Source of the DNA: Misgurnus anguillicaudatus
Taxonomy: Eukaryota; Chordata; Actinopteri; Cypriniformes; Cobitidae
Assembly (NCBI RefSeq): GCF_027580225.2
Contig: NC_073359.2
Location: 17,554,001 to 17,618,000 of the forward strand
Reading direction: 5' to 3'
Length of the DNA stretch: 64,000 nucleotides
Positions 34,738 through 47,216 of the stretch are shown piece by piece. A program made the translations under genes and the position numbers. Positions within the stretch are counted from its first letter, which is position 1, and the number at the start of each line of letters is the position of its first letter. The notes under the pieces are model-generated. The model searched no databases and was not told where the DNA came from. It was given only the letters and a program-made list of their open reading frames with translations.

Positions 34738-35669
34738 TAGGGATGCTCCGATCGATCGGCCGCAGATCGGTATCGGCCGATAACGACATTAAATGACTCG
34801 ATCGTTCCTCGTTAAATTTGCCGATCTCGTGAACCGATCTTTCTGTTTACTTTTGTCATCATATGGCTCCTCAATGCGGCTGCAGTTAGAGACCATTTTT
34901 ACGCAGTGAGAGCATTTTTATAACCCGTGGCTCATGAGCGACGTGCAGATTTGCATTTCTCTCTTTGCCTTTACAGAGATATGTGTATTTTCTTTGAGGA
35001 CGCGGTTCGGTCCTAACAGCGCGACCCGTCTTCACATCCCCATCAAACAGCGTATACAACACATATCTATCGCGGACAATTGCATCCACATGGCAAAAGT
35101 TTATTATTTGCATGCATTTTAAAGTTTTGAGCTTTTAAAATTTAATTTTCCTCACAGCTGCTCTCGTCTGCATACACCCGCCGCGCGCACACACAGCAGC
35201 CGGTCATCAGTGCACGTGAACAGAGCGATCTCTGTCAAGTCTTAAAGCTACAGTAACCTCTCAATAAAATCACTCTCTGCTCTTCACTAAAGAACTGTTG
35301 TACTTCATACGAATGCATGTATATTTAATTCATACAGTAAAGACTGTGAAGTGTTTTATTTTCACTTGTTTTTACAGACATAAGCCTTATTAAAGGCATA
35401 TTAAATTTCTCTTTGCAGAAGAAATATTTGTTGTGGTAATTTATTTGATTCTCTATTAAAACAATAATATACCTAATTACTGCAAGTAATATAACAAAGG
35501 CGACATCTGTGGTATTACTTTATCTAGAAAAAATGTTAAAAGTTACAGTCATCAAAGAGCTTGCATACCACCTTGAAAAATCGGTATCGGCATTGGTATC
35601 GGCCGATCACGAAGACAACAAATCGGTGATCGGTATCGGCCTGCAAAAATCCTGATCGGAGCATACCTA
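34738..35669. mobile_element. hAT-type MITE, perfect 8-bp TSD CTGAAAAC
   Basis: The ends TAGGGATGCTCCGATCGATC and gatcGGAGCATACCTA are inverted. CTGAAAAC occurs exactly at 34730-34737 and 35670-35677, and the host repeat reads on after it. cggtatcggccgat words are repeated near both ends. The related element at 51034-52292 has the same cggccgat theme. Confidence 0.85.
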
Positions 35670-35791
35670 CTGAAAACGAGACAAAAATACTAAGAATTTT
35701 TTTCTTGAAATAATTTTTGCAGTGTAGTTAGTTAATAGTGAGAATTGGACCTTAAAAAGTGTGAACAGAATAATTGATGTACTTACTTTTA

Positions 35792-36213
35792 TGCTGCATT
35801 CACACCAGCCACAGTAGAGGCGTCAAGCGCGAGTGATTTCAATGTTAAGTCAATGTGAAGATGCGTTGACGCGCGTTTGGAGGTCTCGCGGTGCGAATGA
35901 GTCGTTTATCACAGCGCGGTAGATGCAATTCCGCCTCATTCGCGTGTCTAGTTTGCGCGAATGGCATAAATTGAGCATTGCGGCGGGAAACGTGCAAGTT
36001 GAAAAATTTTAACTTTGGCGGAAAAACACTCAGGAGCTTGCTCCAGTAGTGACGTGATTACAGGAAGCGAAGAGGAAGAGTCGCAGAAGCCCCTCCCATG
36101 ACACGAATTTCCGCGTGAATGAAGCGAGTAAACTCAAAATGTTTAAGCGGCAAACTAGACGCGGTAGACGCGAATTTGACGCCTCAAACGCAGCTGGTGT
36201 GAACCCACGGTTA
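35792..36213. mobile_element. 'cattcacaccag' terminal inverted-repeat MITE
   Basis: The left gctgcattcacaccagcc and right gctggtgtgaacccacgg are inverted, followed inward by gaggcgtca / gacgcctc. GC-rich gcgcgaatg words repeat inside. The precise target duplication is not evident. Confidence 0.6.
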
Positions 36214-38666
36214 GAAAGTAATAAGTAATTTTTGCAAATAACAATTTGTACAGTAATCTAATTTACATGATTGAAGATGTAATTAGTAGCTAGTTATTAA
36301 TGACTTTTTTTAAGTAACTTATCGAACACAGACTGTAAATTGCATTCTTGATCTAGTGTGCAGAATCAATCATTTGTAAAATGATGACGTCTAGAATGCT
36401 TTATTACAAAGCTGTAAGTATAGTCACCCCTTAGGTTTTGAAACACAGCCACATTAAAGAGATTTTGAATGTCTTTGCCAAAGCCTTCAGAAACTGCCGC
36501 AGTGATAAATGAATAGGTGCAGTAATTGGCTGGAACACAGTAAATTACAGGGGTAAAGACAGAAGATCAGCGTTCACACAGCATGAGAATAAAAAACAGC
36601 TTTGCTCTTATTGGTTCTGGATGACTTCAGCTAATAGTGTCTAATAGCTTTAGCTGATTTGTAAGCAGTGAAAACCTTGATTAAAGGCAGCAGAGATGTG
36701 TGGAGACTCTGGAGAGGCAGGGCATCTGTTGCCAACAGCCCAAAGAGTCGATTGTTCCCGCAGCTGCTGCAATGTGCAACGCATTGCAATTTCTCATTCG
36801 GCACAACTTGACTGAATGAAAAACTATCATGAATTAAAGTTGCCCTTTAGGACTGTGAGCGCACAGACTTATTACGGTTAACAATGCATAACAGCTATTA
36901 AATCAATATTGGTAGAATAATAGTGAAAAAAGGACATTCATGGATAATATACTAAAACTAAAGGAAGTAAGCAGACACAATAAGAACAATGTTGGGAATT
37001 GGGAACCCCAGTTCCATTTGCGTTTATTGTATTGAATTAATGCGGATTGAGTCCCTAATAATTTAGTTGCGCTATTTGATGATGATTATGTTAATGTAAA
37101 GCCAACTGAAATTGGTTTGCATTTATTCATCCATGCTATGGGTCCCAGGATGGGCCGAGCACATGATTGGATTTGCATGGCCCACCATGTACCCCCATGG
37201 AGCCAAATCTGCTCAAGAGAGGCAATGATTCTTAAATCACACACACTATGCGACCATATCCACTCTCACGAAAGGCTAAGCTAACCCGCCAGGCAATTTG
37301 AAGCGATTCATTTTGACAGGGTTCAAATGCCAGCCAGTCAAGGGTGTCTTCTAATCCATTCAAGCCAAACAGATGACTGCAGGATGGCATCCAACCTCCT
37401 CCAAGTGCCCTAGCTGGGCCGACACAGCCTGAAGTAATTTCACATGCAATAGCGGTCTTCGCATTTGGCTTGCTGAAGCTCTCTTTCCCTTCCAATTAAA
37501 AGCTAATGCAACTTCGGTGTTATGCACCCTGATGGATTCTGTTATGTAACTTTATCGCCCTGTGTTTACGTGTAATTGGCCCCAAGAGTCAAAAGCGGCT
37601 GTGAACTGGCATTTAGAATAGGTTAGACCATCTTAAAAAGGATATATGTGTAGCTAAAGGGTTCAATATTAGTTGTTTCCTTTTGTTTGCATATAATTTG
37701 AACTCGTGTGCCAAGTTTTTTAAAGACATAGCCCAGGATACTGTCTACAGTACAAACCCCAAAAGAGGATCAACAAATATTAATAACAGACAAAATTGTA
37801 TTCAATGTTTGCTTTATTACATGTGCGCTTTTTGTGCATTTTTTGTATATTCAGATAAAACCCAGATTCCCTTATACACTGTGGTTTGGCTTTTTGCCAA
37901 ATTATTTTGTCCAAAAATACCTTAATCGTACCATGCACCACATATTTGGATGGTTTAAATATTGTATAAAATGTCTCCCTCTGGACATGCTGACATGTAG
38001 CCTTTGTGACAACTAGCCCCAGTCTCATCTACGTACTGTACTGTATATCTATTATGTTTAGCCTTATATAACAAGTTAATTGTTTAACAGTACGTGTTAG
38101 CGGTCAAATCCTCCAGCTGAGTCATGCTGATAAATGTATGCAGCTTATGACGCTGCGCTCGTGTGTCATTGCAATTTTATAACCCTTCCATAATCCTCGT
38201 GATTAATTTCTGCAGCTCATACTGTAGACATATGGTAACAGGCAGCGCTCCTGTCCATCCAGTGTCTCAATTCAGAGGAGCTAACAGAAAGTATGGTAAT
38301 TTACTTCTACCATTGGCTGTGCCCAAATGCCAGGGGTGCCATACATGGCTGACCTACTTTGCTATTTGCCCCATCCACATGACACGCTGACAGCAATGCC
38401 GCAAGGTCCCGTGCTTGCCCAGTGGATCTCATTAGCCACTGCGTAACTACATGAGGGAATCTCTCATCTAAGAAATCCTAAAGTAGGGAAGGTCATTTTT
38501 ATATTTTAGGAAAATATGTTGATGTGGTTCTTTTAAGGAATGACATGCTAACCCTTATTAACATTTTAATGCTCTTCTCTGCAACTACTGTTTCATTTAC
38601 GATAGAAATAAAAATGGATACAGATACACATGCAAAAAAAGTTACAAAGCAAGACAAATTTCCACT
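36214..38666. other. Largely unique DNA, possible regulatory elements
   Basis: About 2.4 kb without recognised repeats. Blocks such as 36580-36800, 37080-37560 (catgattggatttgcatggc, gccaaatctgctcaagagag) and 38100-38470 have balanced composition and no coding frame with domain features. Freedom from insertions in such a TE-rich window hints at constraint. Confidence 0.3.
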
Positions 38667-38670
38667 TTAA

Positions 38671-38886
38671 AGGCGGGGTGCATGATTTTTGAAAAACACT
38701 ATGAAAAAGTGAGTTCGGCCGATTACCAAATCACATGCATGTCTACTAACCGACATCGTTGCCTGAGTTGCGTATGTGTGGGGCGGGTCTATCAAAAGAA
38801 GGTCTAGATTCTATTGGGGTAGGGGCGTGTTTGTTTAGGTGATTTCAAATGTCAACATTGGCTTTCAGAGATCATGCACCCCGCCT
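38671..38886. mobile_element. TTAA-flanked MITE, family H
   Basis: TTAA at 38667-38670 and 38887-38890. Ends AGGCGGGGTGCATGATTTTT and gatcatgcaccccgcct are almost exact complements. 216 bp, short terminal arms only. Confidence 0.75.
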
Positions 38887-39002
38887 TTAAGAGGAGTAAA
38901 ATTACCTTGTTTGTGCTTATGGAGAAAATTTTTAAGTTTGTATTAAAATGTTGGTATAAAACAGAACCAAAAAACCCCACAATCTAACTATAAACTCCTT
39001 AA

Positions 39003-40450
39003 AGCAACACTAAAGAGTTTTTGCTCTTTGCTCCCCCTATAGGTTGGAAGCGGAATTGTCCATTACAACTGTCATAAATATTTTAGCCAACTGCAGCAAA
39101 GCTGGCTCTGATTGGATTATAACTTGCCGTAAAGCAAGTTTTTGTAGTTTTCACTCTAACTACAGGACGGCGACCCGACGGTTGGAAACTTCTTTAGTGC
39201 GGTTTTGGCCGATAGAGGGCTGCAAAGCAAATGTGAAAGTGCCGCTCACCCTGTTTCGAGTGGATGAACGACTGAAACTTTTTTGGAAACGTTATTTTAA
39301 GGAAAAAAAAATCTTTGTTTTTGCTTTAAATCATCTAGATTCTGTCATATTTACTGAACAGGAAGTTGCTGCTTATTTTTTGGACTTTAAAGTTTTACAA
39401 GCAGTAGCAAATAATATATAATGTTATATAATATTTTGCTGTTAAATTGTTGCATATTGTTTCTTTGTAAGCGTGCTACGAAAACAAGATAAATAATGCT
39501 ATAGTCTGAAAAAATATGTGACGCTTTTGCTTTAGTTGACAAACAGTCTCACCATTTTAACATTAAAGGTCCTAGTGGTGAGATTGTGAATTGCATAGAG
39601 AAGCTACGGTAGACGCCACAGGACAAACACGTCATCGCCTTAAGCTTTGTTTATACTCTTGCTTTGGTCCGCAACGCGAGCCTCCGCTGATCGCGCTCGC
39701 TGTTGCACTATTCTTTGAAACTACTGGGGGCGACGTGAGCAATCGAGTCTAAAGCAAACACGTAGAAGAGGATAGAAGTCGTTGTCCACTGGAACAACCC
39801 TGGTGCTTGTTACATCAGAGCTTGATATATAAAAATGAGAACATGAATAAAACGTTAATCCATCTTTATTAGACATTATAATTTCATTAGAGTTTTACTA
39901 AACAAACACTACAGAAATCTCAAGGTTTGTATTTTATTCCTCATCTAGTGGTACATTTACTACAAATATAAGCCAAAAATTCTGTATCATATGTAAAGAA
40001 TTTGTGTTTTTAATGGTAAGGTTTCTATACTTAACTTTAAAAGTGTCAGATAAAGTGGCAGATAAATAGTATATGCATTGCTTTGCATGGATTGATGAAA
40101 GAGATGCGTCACAGGCTTGCCCGTTTGGCCAGAATCGCCTCGAGGTCTGTCATTTTCGGATGCGGAGCCACACGCGCAGTAACAAAAACAGTCGTTGGTG
40201 CGCGCGGCAAAAATGACGTCAACGCAGAGTGGGCGGTCATGCACACAAGACTCCATTTCGCATGGAGGTGTGCACGACCGCCCACTCCGCGTTGACGTCA
40301 TTTTGCTGCGCGCACCAATGCGCTCATGTGGATGCGTCGAGTAATGGTAGAGCCGTTTGTTTGTTTATGGCTACTGTAGAAACATGACGGTGCAAAATGG
40401 CGACTTCCATGTAAGGGGACCCACTGTGTGTGTAGATAAAAACGGCTCAT
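39003..40450. repeat. Large old repeat starting TTAA-AGCAACACTAAAGAG
   Basis: The left end (TTAA at 38999-39002, then agcaacactaaagagttttt) resembles the terminus of the element at 50974. Late words (catgacggtgcaaaatggcg, agataaaaacggctcattc) are typical of the inner part of that kind of fish repeat. No right terminus was found. It contains the palindrome 40196-40317. The 125-codon frame at 39044-39421 lies in it and is not a gene. Confidence 0.4.
40196..40317. repeat. ~120-bp palindrome with two TGACGTCA sites
   Basis: The arm starting tggtgcgcgcggcaaaaatg pairs with the arm ending catttt gctgcgcgcacca around 40259. Each arm carries TGACGTCA or tgacgtca (the CREB/ATF core palindrome) and gtgggcggtc / gaccgcccac. 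The mismatches are few. Confidence 0.7.
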
Positions 40451-40454
40451 TCAC

Positions 40455-40655
40455 TGCAAAAAAATATTTTCAAGAAAAAAAATTCTTAGTATTTTTGTCC
40501 TGTTTTCAGTAAAAAATATCTAAAAATTCCTAAATTAAGATGCTTTTTCTTGATGAACAAAACGACCCAAGAAAATAGGTGTAGTTTTTAGACCAAAAAT
40601 ATCAAATTTAAGTGATTTTGTGCATAAAACAAGCAAAAAAATCTGCCAACACCTT
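40455..40655. repeat. 'tagtatttttgtcctgtttt' repeat, single module
   Basis: It opens cactgcaaaaaaatattttc and carries the same modules as 27995-30000 (gatgaacaaaacgaccca, aaaacaagcaaaaaaatctg). Truncated at the right. Confidence 0.6.
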
Positions 40656-41155
40656 TAAATAGGAGCATTTTAATGACAGTATCATTAGATTGCATCTCAC
40701 AAAGTCGCTCAAGTATTGCTGCATATCGAAGCCGTGCAAATATAAGATATAAATGAATCAGTGAGTCAGATGTGGCCCGAAGGCTGTGAGTCAGACAAAA
40801 TCACGAAAAGCCTTATTGTTTCCTCTGCATTGTTTTCTCTGCATTGTTTTCTCTGAGCGTATCGACAAATTTATGTGGCTTTTTGCCAGCGGCCGTGGTT
40901 TTCAATGTCATTATCAGCATCATGTGGAGAACCTGCTCCATCCATATGTCGATGAAAATTGCCTGTTCTGTAAATAGCTTTAGTCAATGCTGATAAAACA
41001 AAATAGCTCGCTTTTGTGCAGCTGCCGAAACTGAGATTTGAGCCAATTTCCTCGAGGCCAGGACTTTATTGACACCGTAGTATATTGACAGGCTTATACT
41101 CTGCAACAGTTAGTTCGCACCAACCCATAGGAAAGAAGTCACAGATGAGATTTCT
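40656..41155. other. Undefined DNA
   Basis: No recognised feature. A tandem ctgcattgttttct duplication lies at about 40826-40853. Confidence 0.35.
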
Positions 41156-41159
41156 TTAA

Positions 41160-41467
41160 AGGGAAAGTTTACCCAAAAATCTTCATTTACTCACTCTCAG
41201 GATGTACTAAACCTGTATACATTTCTTGTTTTGCTGACCACAAAGGATGATATTTGTAATCAAGCATGAAACAGAAGCATCATTGACTTCCATAGTAGGA
41301 ATAAATACTACTATAGAAGTCAATGGTGCTCAAAAACTGTTTGGTTATAAACATTGTTCTGCTGATCACAAATAAAACTATTTTGAGCAAAGACATTTAT
41401 ACAGGTTTGTAACAACATGAGGGTGAGTAAATTATGAAACAATTTTCATTTTTGGGTGAACTATCCC
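41160..41467. mobile_element. TTAA-flanked MITE, family I (AGGGAAAGTTTACCC)
   Basis: TTAA at 41156-41159 and 41468-41471. Left AGGGAAAGTTTACCCAAAAA and right tttttgggtgaactatccc. Central inverse pair: gacttccatagtaggaataa / actatagaagtcaatgg. Confidence 0.7.
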
Positions 41468-41726
41468 TTAATATTTCAATTATTTCTCATAGACATCAAT
41501 GAGATTAAATGTACAGCAAATGAAAACATTTTAAGTCTCCAGAGGTGTTTTTCCTGTAAAAAGACTTAGAAATCTCACAAATGTCTTCATTAATGCTTCT
41601 AAATAGAAGAGATCTCGACAATGTCACATATTTGCCAAATCTGCAATCATAAGTCAATTAAAGATTTCAATATGAACATTTCTCATCACATTTGCCCAAT
41701 TCCAGATTATTTTACATGTACATTAA

Positions 41727-42311
41727 AGGGATAGTTCCCCCATAAATGACAATTCTGTCATTTTCTCATCCTTATGTTTAAACCTGTATGATTTTTTTCT
41801 GATAAATACAAAAGATGTTTGGATAAATGATGGTAAGCACACAGCTGATTGTAACCATTGACTTCCATAGTAGGAAAAACAAATATGATGGAATTTATTG
41901 GGTACCGTCAACTGTGTTCTTACCATCATTTATCAAAATATCTTCTGCATCATTCATCACAATACTTTCATAATATTTGTTTTCCTACTATGGATGTCAA
42001 TTGTTACATCAGCTGTGTGCTTACAATCATTTATCAAAATATCTTCTTTTGTGTTAATCAAAATAAAATAAAAAAACTCATACAGGTTAAGAGTAAATGT
42101 AACTACAGAAGAGTCTTTTTAAATAGGAAAAATGTCAAAACTCTTTGATAATTTGGTAGCGCGATGCTAATGGTCTAATCAGATTCAATGGATTATGCTA
42201 AGCTATGCTAAAAGTGGTACCGCCAGATCCGGAGATCAGTTGAATGGATTCAGAAATGGTAAAAATCAAATATTTAACTCTATTTCATTCATTTTTGGGT
42301 GAACTATCCCT
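41727..42311. mobile_element. TTAA-flanked chimeric MITE (family I ends, family B arm inside)
   Basis: TTAA at 41723-41726 and 42312-42315. The ends agggatagttcccccataaa and tttgggtgaactatccct belong to the 41160 family. From about 42148 to 42290 the sequence switches to one arm of family B (gctaatggtctaatcagatt, gctatgctaaaagtggtacc). It looks like a recombinant or an element that inserted and lost its partner arm. Confidence 0.65.
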
Positions 42312-42319
42312 TTAATTTA

Positions 42320-43020
42320 ACGTCACCATACTCCTAATGCATTGATCAATTGCCTCATCTGTCACTTTTTTATTTCTCCCAAGCAATTTCAAGACAAACG
42401 TCTAAAACTAAATTGATACTTAAATGAAGCACATCTCCATCAAATCTCCTGAGCCATAACATTTTCAACTAAAAACCTTTTGACCTTATTATCCAGCTCC
42501 TACACCACACCGACTTCTCTAACAAAGCTAATCCCAGTATTAATCATCCACTCAAATGTCCATCACGTCAAGCATGAATCAATTTATAGCCAATGGAAGG
42601 GCGAGTCTTCACATCACTAAATCACTATTCCTGTCATATAGAAGTTCTGCCGGGTACCCGTGGTCATTATCTCTGTGCCAGTAGGTCATGTTCATGGACC
42701 GTGATAATCTAAATAATTGATCGCATAAGCAAACGGAGTAATTGCAGGTAGCATAGGGAGCCTTTCCTTTATCACCTCTATTAAATATGCATGTCAGACA
42801 AGTCATATTCCCTGTCCGCGGTGGGACATTGTCTCTTTTCAAACACAATTGAAACTCTATCCTCTCAACAGCTGTGTGTGACTGTCCCGTGTGGCTTCTT
42901 AAATAGCATGCGATCTCTCGTAAGCTTTTAGCTGATTATCATGTCTGTTTGTGAACCAGATCAGGTGGATCTTCATAGTGGATGTCTTCTACTCCTTTAT
43001 ACATTTTTTATTAATTAGTT
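42320..43020. other. Unique DNA
   Basis: No repeat words shared with the rest of the window and no coding signal. Candidate for constrained non-coding sequence (for example tgataatctaaataattgat near 42700), untested. Confidence 0.3.
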
Positions 43021-43023
43021 TTT

Positions 43024-43825
43024 ATCCACTTTTTTTGAAAATATGCTAATTTTCCAGCTCCCCTTAAATGAAACATTTGATTTTTACCGTTTGGGAATCC
43101 ATTCAGCTGATCTCCGGGTCTGGCGGTACCACTTTTACAGTAGCATAGCTTAGCATACCCCATTGAATCTGATTAGACCGTTAGCATCACGCTCAAAAAT
43201 AAACAAAGAGTTTCAATATTTTTCCTATTTAAAACTTGACTCTTCTTTAGTTACATCATGTACTAAGACTGACAGTAAATTCAAAGGTGGGATTATCTAG
43301 GCCAATATGGCTAGGAGCTATACTCTCATTCTGGCGCAATAATTAAGGACTTTGCTGCCGTAACATGGTTGCAGCAGGCGCAATGATGTTATGCAGCGCC
43401 TGAAAATAGTCCCCTTGGTAACTTTCAATAGCAGAGGACTATTTTCGGGCACTGCATAATATAATTGCGCCTGCTGCAGCCATGTTACGACAGCAAAGTC
43501 CTTGATTATTACACCAGAATGAGAGTATAGTCCTAGCTATATTGGCCTAGAAAATCGCAACTTTTAATTTGCCGTTGGTCTTAGTACACGATTTAACTAC
43601 ATAAGAGTCAAGTTTTAAATAGGAAAAATATCCAAACTCCTTGGTTATTTGGTAGCGCGATGCTAATGGTCTAATCAGATTCAATGGATTATGCTAAGCT
43701 ATGCTAATAGTGGTACCGCCAGACCCGGAGATCAGCTGAATGGATTCAAGAATGGTAAAAACTAAATATTTAACTCTAGGGGAGCTGGAAAATGAGCATA
43801 TTTTTTAAAAAAGTGGAGTGTCCCT
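43024..43825. mobile_element. TTAA foldback MITE, family B, left end lost
   Basis: The long arms mirror each other around about 43420 (gctatactctcattctggcg / agaatgagagtatagtccta). The right end aagtggagtgtccct is followed by TTAA (43826-43829). The left end starts inside the terminal repeat (atccactttttttgaaaata), so the first bases and TTAA are missing. It is much longer than the family-B copy at 5423. Confidence 0.7.
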
Positions 43826-43845
43826 TTAAATTAATAGTAGTTTAT

Positions 43846-44363
43846 GTCTTTCTTTGTTCAGTTGAGAAGAAATTCGTTTTTTTTGAGGAAAACATTTCAG
43901 GTTTTTCTAAATTTAATAGACTTAATTGGACCTCTTCACAGTTTTTATGTCATTTTCGGCAAGAAAAATAAAAAAAATGTACTTTTAAACCAAAACTTCT
44001 CATCTTGCACTAGCCATGTGAAGTGACAGCGCGACCTTGCGTAATCACGTCGAAAGGTCACGCGTTACATATGTGAAACGCAGACTTGCGGACCAATTTA
44101 AACTATAAACTGACACAAAGACATTAACTTGTATTATTCCACATACAACAACGTCGGAATGGTATTTTTCCCCACACTTATAAACACTGGAGCGGTAGTT
44201 TTGCATACATCATGCGTGACCTTTCGACGTGATTACGTAATGTGTAAGGTTGCACTGGCGTCCTCAAAATACGACTGATCAAAGAAAGACATAAACACCT
44301 TGGATGACATGGGGGTAAGTAAATTATCGAGATGTTTCTCGTGAAAGTGAAATATTTCTTTAA
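43846..44363. repeat. Family C foldback, degenerate copy
   Basis: It shares tgtctttctttgttcagttg, the cgacgttgttgtatg-type centre and aaagaaagacataaacacct with 7724-8580. It ends gaaatatttctttaa. The left terminus is missing. Confidence 0.6.
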
Positions 44364-44387
44364 TGCTATCCTAGGTGTAACATATTT

Positions 44388-45546
44388 AAGGCTCTATCAT
44401 ACACGGCGCAATGCAAGCGCAATGAGCGATGCAAGTGTCTTTGGCTAGTTTCAACCCGAGGCAATGATCTTTTTCACGTTAAGCGCCACCTTGTTTAAAT
44501 AGCAAATGCATTTGCGCCCTATGTTGCGCCCATGGGCGTTCTGGTCTGAAACAAGGTGTGTTCAGGCGCATTGTTAGTGCGTTGCTGTTTTAAGGCAACT
44601 AAAATAGACTATGCCATTTACCAACAAAAACCTGCTCTAAAGTCTAAAGTCAATGGCGCAATATGATTTTTGTTATTTAAAGAGCGCAGTAAATTATGCA
44701 CCTATAAACGGAATGACAATGCGGGTTTGCTTAACACATACATGAATGCGCAGCAGCACAAAAACGCTTTTAAATATGAAAGATTAAAGGATTGAATGTA
44801 AAAGATTATTATTGAGTCTCTTGGACATAAATGAGGACTGATTATGAGATGTTAGAAGGTGTGAAGAGCTGCTTCACCTGTAGCCTAAGTAATTTAATGT
44901 TTTTCTTAAACAAATGCATTTTAAATGTTTTTTAAATGCTTTTCCACGGATGTATTGTATATGATGACTTTGTACCTATGAATATGGTGAGATGAGAAAC
45001 ATTTTAAGTAATACTTTTAAAAACGGCTCTCAGCACGTTTGTAAATTCTTTATCTCTTGTTTGTATTTTTAGAGTACAAACCTTTTCTTGCATATTTGCA
45101 AATTATTTTATGAGATTACGTAGGATATCAATACATTAACAGCAATTAAAAGCTTGCTATTTGTACTTCTATGACTGAAAGAAAAAGGCTTTTAAAGGTT
45201 TTAATCCAAAAAATTAAAATTTCAATAAAAATAACACATTTTTTAACAGTATTCTTAAACTATGGGTCATCTTCCTCCGCTTAATTTTTCAGTTTACAAA
45301 GTCCGTCATCTAAATAGGGATTAGACATATCACCAGCGCAACTGGCTTTTAAAGGGGATGAGACTCTCATTGGTTTATTCCACGTTACGCCCAAAACACA
45401 CCCATTACTCATTAGGGGTATAGGAACAACCCTTTTCGCCATTTTTCCCCTCGTTAAATTAGCAAAAGTGACATTGGCCACGCCCATTTAGACCGTGCGC
45501 TGTGCGCTTTAGACAATGCACTTAGATCATTAAAATAGGGCCCCTA
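44388..45546. mobile_element. DNA-element remnant with 'gggccctat' termini
   Basis: Left (ggctctatcatacacggcgc, gtgtctttggctagtttca) and right (gcgctttagacaatgcactt, aaaatagggcccct) resemble the two ends of a common cypriniform element rich in gcgcaatg words. No ORF of interest. The minus frame 45281-45487 is within it. Confidence 0.5.
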
Positions 45547-45599
45547 GACCTAAATTCATATTCTGCCAATTCATAGTAGTCCATACGACTGTAGTGGTT

Positions 45600-45790
45600 A
45601 ATATGTCTTCTGGAGTAAAACAATAGAAAAAAATAGTCCCTAGCTGTTACTGGGATCAGTACGCTTTCAAAGTCATATTTGTACCTCCGTAGTACATGTT
45701 GATATTAGCACCATCCCAAAGGTACGTGTTGGTGCCAAATGTACCGGTACCTACATTGAACCTATTTGGAGCTTTGTAAAGGGCATTTTT
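45600..45790. repeat. 'GGTACC' teleost repeat
   Basis: tccctagctgttactgggat, then gtacctccgtagtacatg and ggagctttgtaaagggc, parallel 62340-62525 and the inverse of 12322-12660. Confidence 0.5.
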
Positions 45791-45859
45791 AATGCAAAAA
45801 AATGTAGGGTCCCAAAATGCTTTCCACATGAGAAGCCTGGCCTCGATTGTTTTTCGCAT

Positions 45860-47215
45860 ACAGCGACTCTCTTGTGTTGCCAGTAGGCATAATGTCAGTA
45901 TTTTACAGCTTCTGCTTCTCGTTTGTCACCTGAATACAAGAACATCTCTGGACCCTTAAGGCCTGCTGTTCTCCAGCAATAAACCACTGCCCTTGTCTGC
46001 TGTTGTTTGGCCGGGGGTATAGTTGCCTCCGTGATGTACGACATCCCCTTGAGATGGCACCTTGAGGGAGTCAGCTGTCACCCTGAGCATCCATCATATT
46101 CGTTCTTTTCATCCTTGGTCCACTTCATCTGACTGAATGTGTTCCTGCCAGACAATGTTGGGTTTCCCCAGGCTGCCAGTGATAGATGGGCCTGCAAAGC
46201 ATCATGGGGCCGAATAAGGAGGTTACATGGTTATGTAAAGAGTTGTGTGGGCATGGTTTGAAATCGATGCGGAAAGCTCACAATTCCCTCCAGCTCAGGA
46301 GCCCCTGGCCCCCTAAACCAAAACCCTCTACACATTTATGATTCTCTCACCTGCCCTGAAGTTATATTAGTGTTGTTACCTTCCAGTGAGCATTTCTTAT
46401 TGCTTTTAACATGCTTCTCGGTCTAATTAAAGTACTAGGGTACTTTCATTTCATCTGGCCTCTATCTTGTTTGCGCCTACAGTAGAAATCAAATTTATGC
46501 CGTTGTATTTTCGTTCTCATTAAAACAGCTTTTTTTATGGATCAAAAATAAACCTGAGTGAATTTGTATGAAGAACCACCTACGACGCTTGCTTGTTTTT
46601 CACACTTATTACATTTGCAGAAGATTGATGAACATTGATGCTGAGGAGGGTCATAATATTTGACTTCCAAAAGTAAAAAAGCTCTACTTAGGAACACAAA
46701 GACAACATCTAATAATGTTTCTAAATTAAATTCATATATTTCAAATGTGGCTTATATATTTCCCACCATGATTCAATAGCGGTGGTTCTTCCTATTCTGT
46801 ATGTTGGTGTGTTTTATTTAACCAGCTTCTCAACAGCTGTTGTACGGACAAAAAAACACTAATTGTTCATTTTGTCCTTTGCGTATCGACTAACAGCCAT
46901 TATGTTATTCTCAGGTGTACTTGCTACCTTGCTGAGGTGAACAAAAGAGCAGAGAGGTAGCCGTGTGTCTCATTTCCTCATGACAGCTTTGGGCACTGGG
47001 GTCAGGTCTACTTTAATTTCATCGCAGCGGAGGCTAAAACTACAACTTTGAAATCGTTTAAAATGCACTGATATATTTTCTAATGCGAGAAATAAATCAT
47101 TACATGATTTGCATTGGGAAATTTACTTTGAAACTATGGCCACAATCTACTATTTTTAATAGCAACTGCATTAAAACTACTTGCATTGAAACTTTCATTT
47201 ATGCAATGTTAATTT
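45860..47215. other. Unique DNA, candidate regulatory blocks
   Basis: There are no recognisable repeats for 1.35 kb. 45960-46450 is GC-balanced, free of elements and includes gggtttccccaggctgccag and ctcggtctaattaaagtac. There is no convincing exon structure. Confidence 0.3.
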
Positions 47216-47216
47216 A

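Larger units (their letters stand above)
34020..35723. repeat. 'tagtatttttgtcttgtttt' repeat cluster, second locus
   Basis: The same modules as 27995-30000 (gatgagcaaaacgaccca, aaaacaagcaaaaaa, ctgccaatggggtgag) occur in mixed orientation. It is interrupted by the TTAA element 34088-34332 and the hAT element 34738-35669, and closes with cttgaaataatttttgcagtg. Confidence 0.6.

Noticed and set aside
39044..39421. 125-codon plus-strand ORF
   Set aside because: It lies in an old repeat that starts TTAA-AGCAACACTAAAGAG. No domain or splice context.
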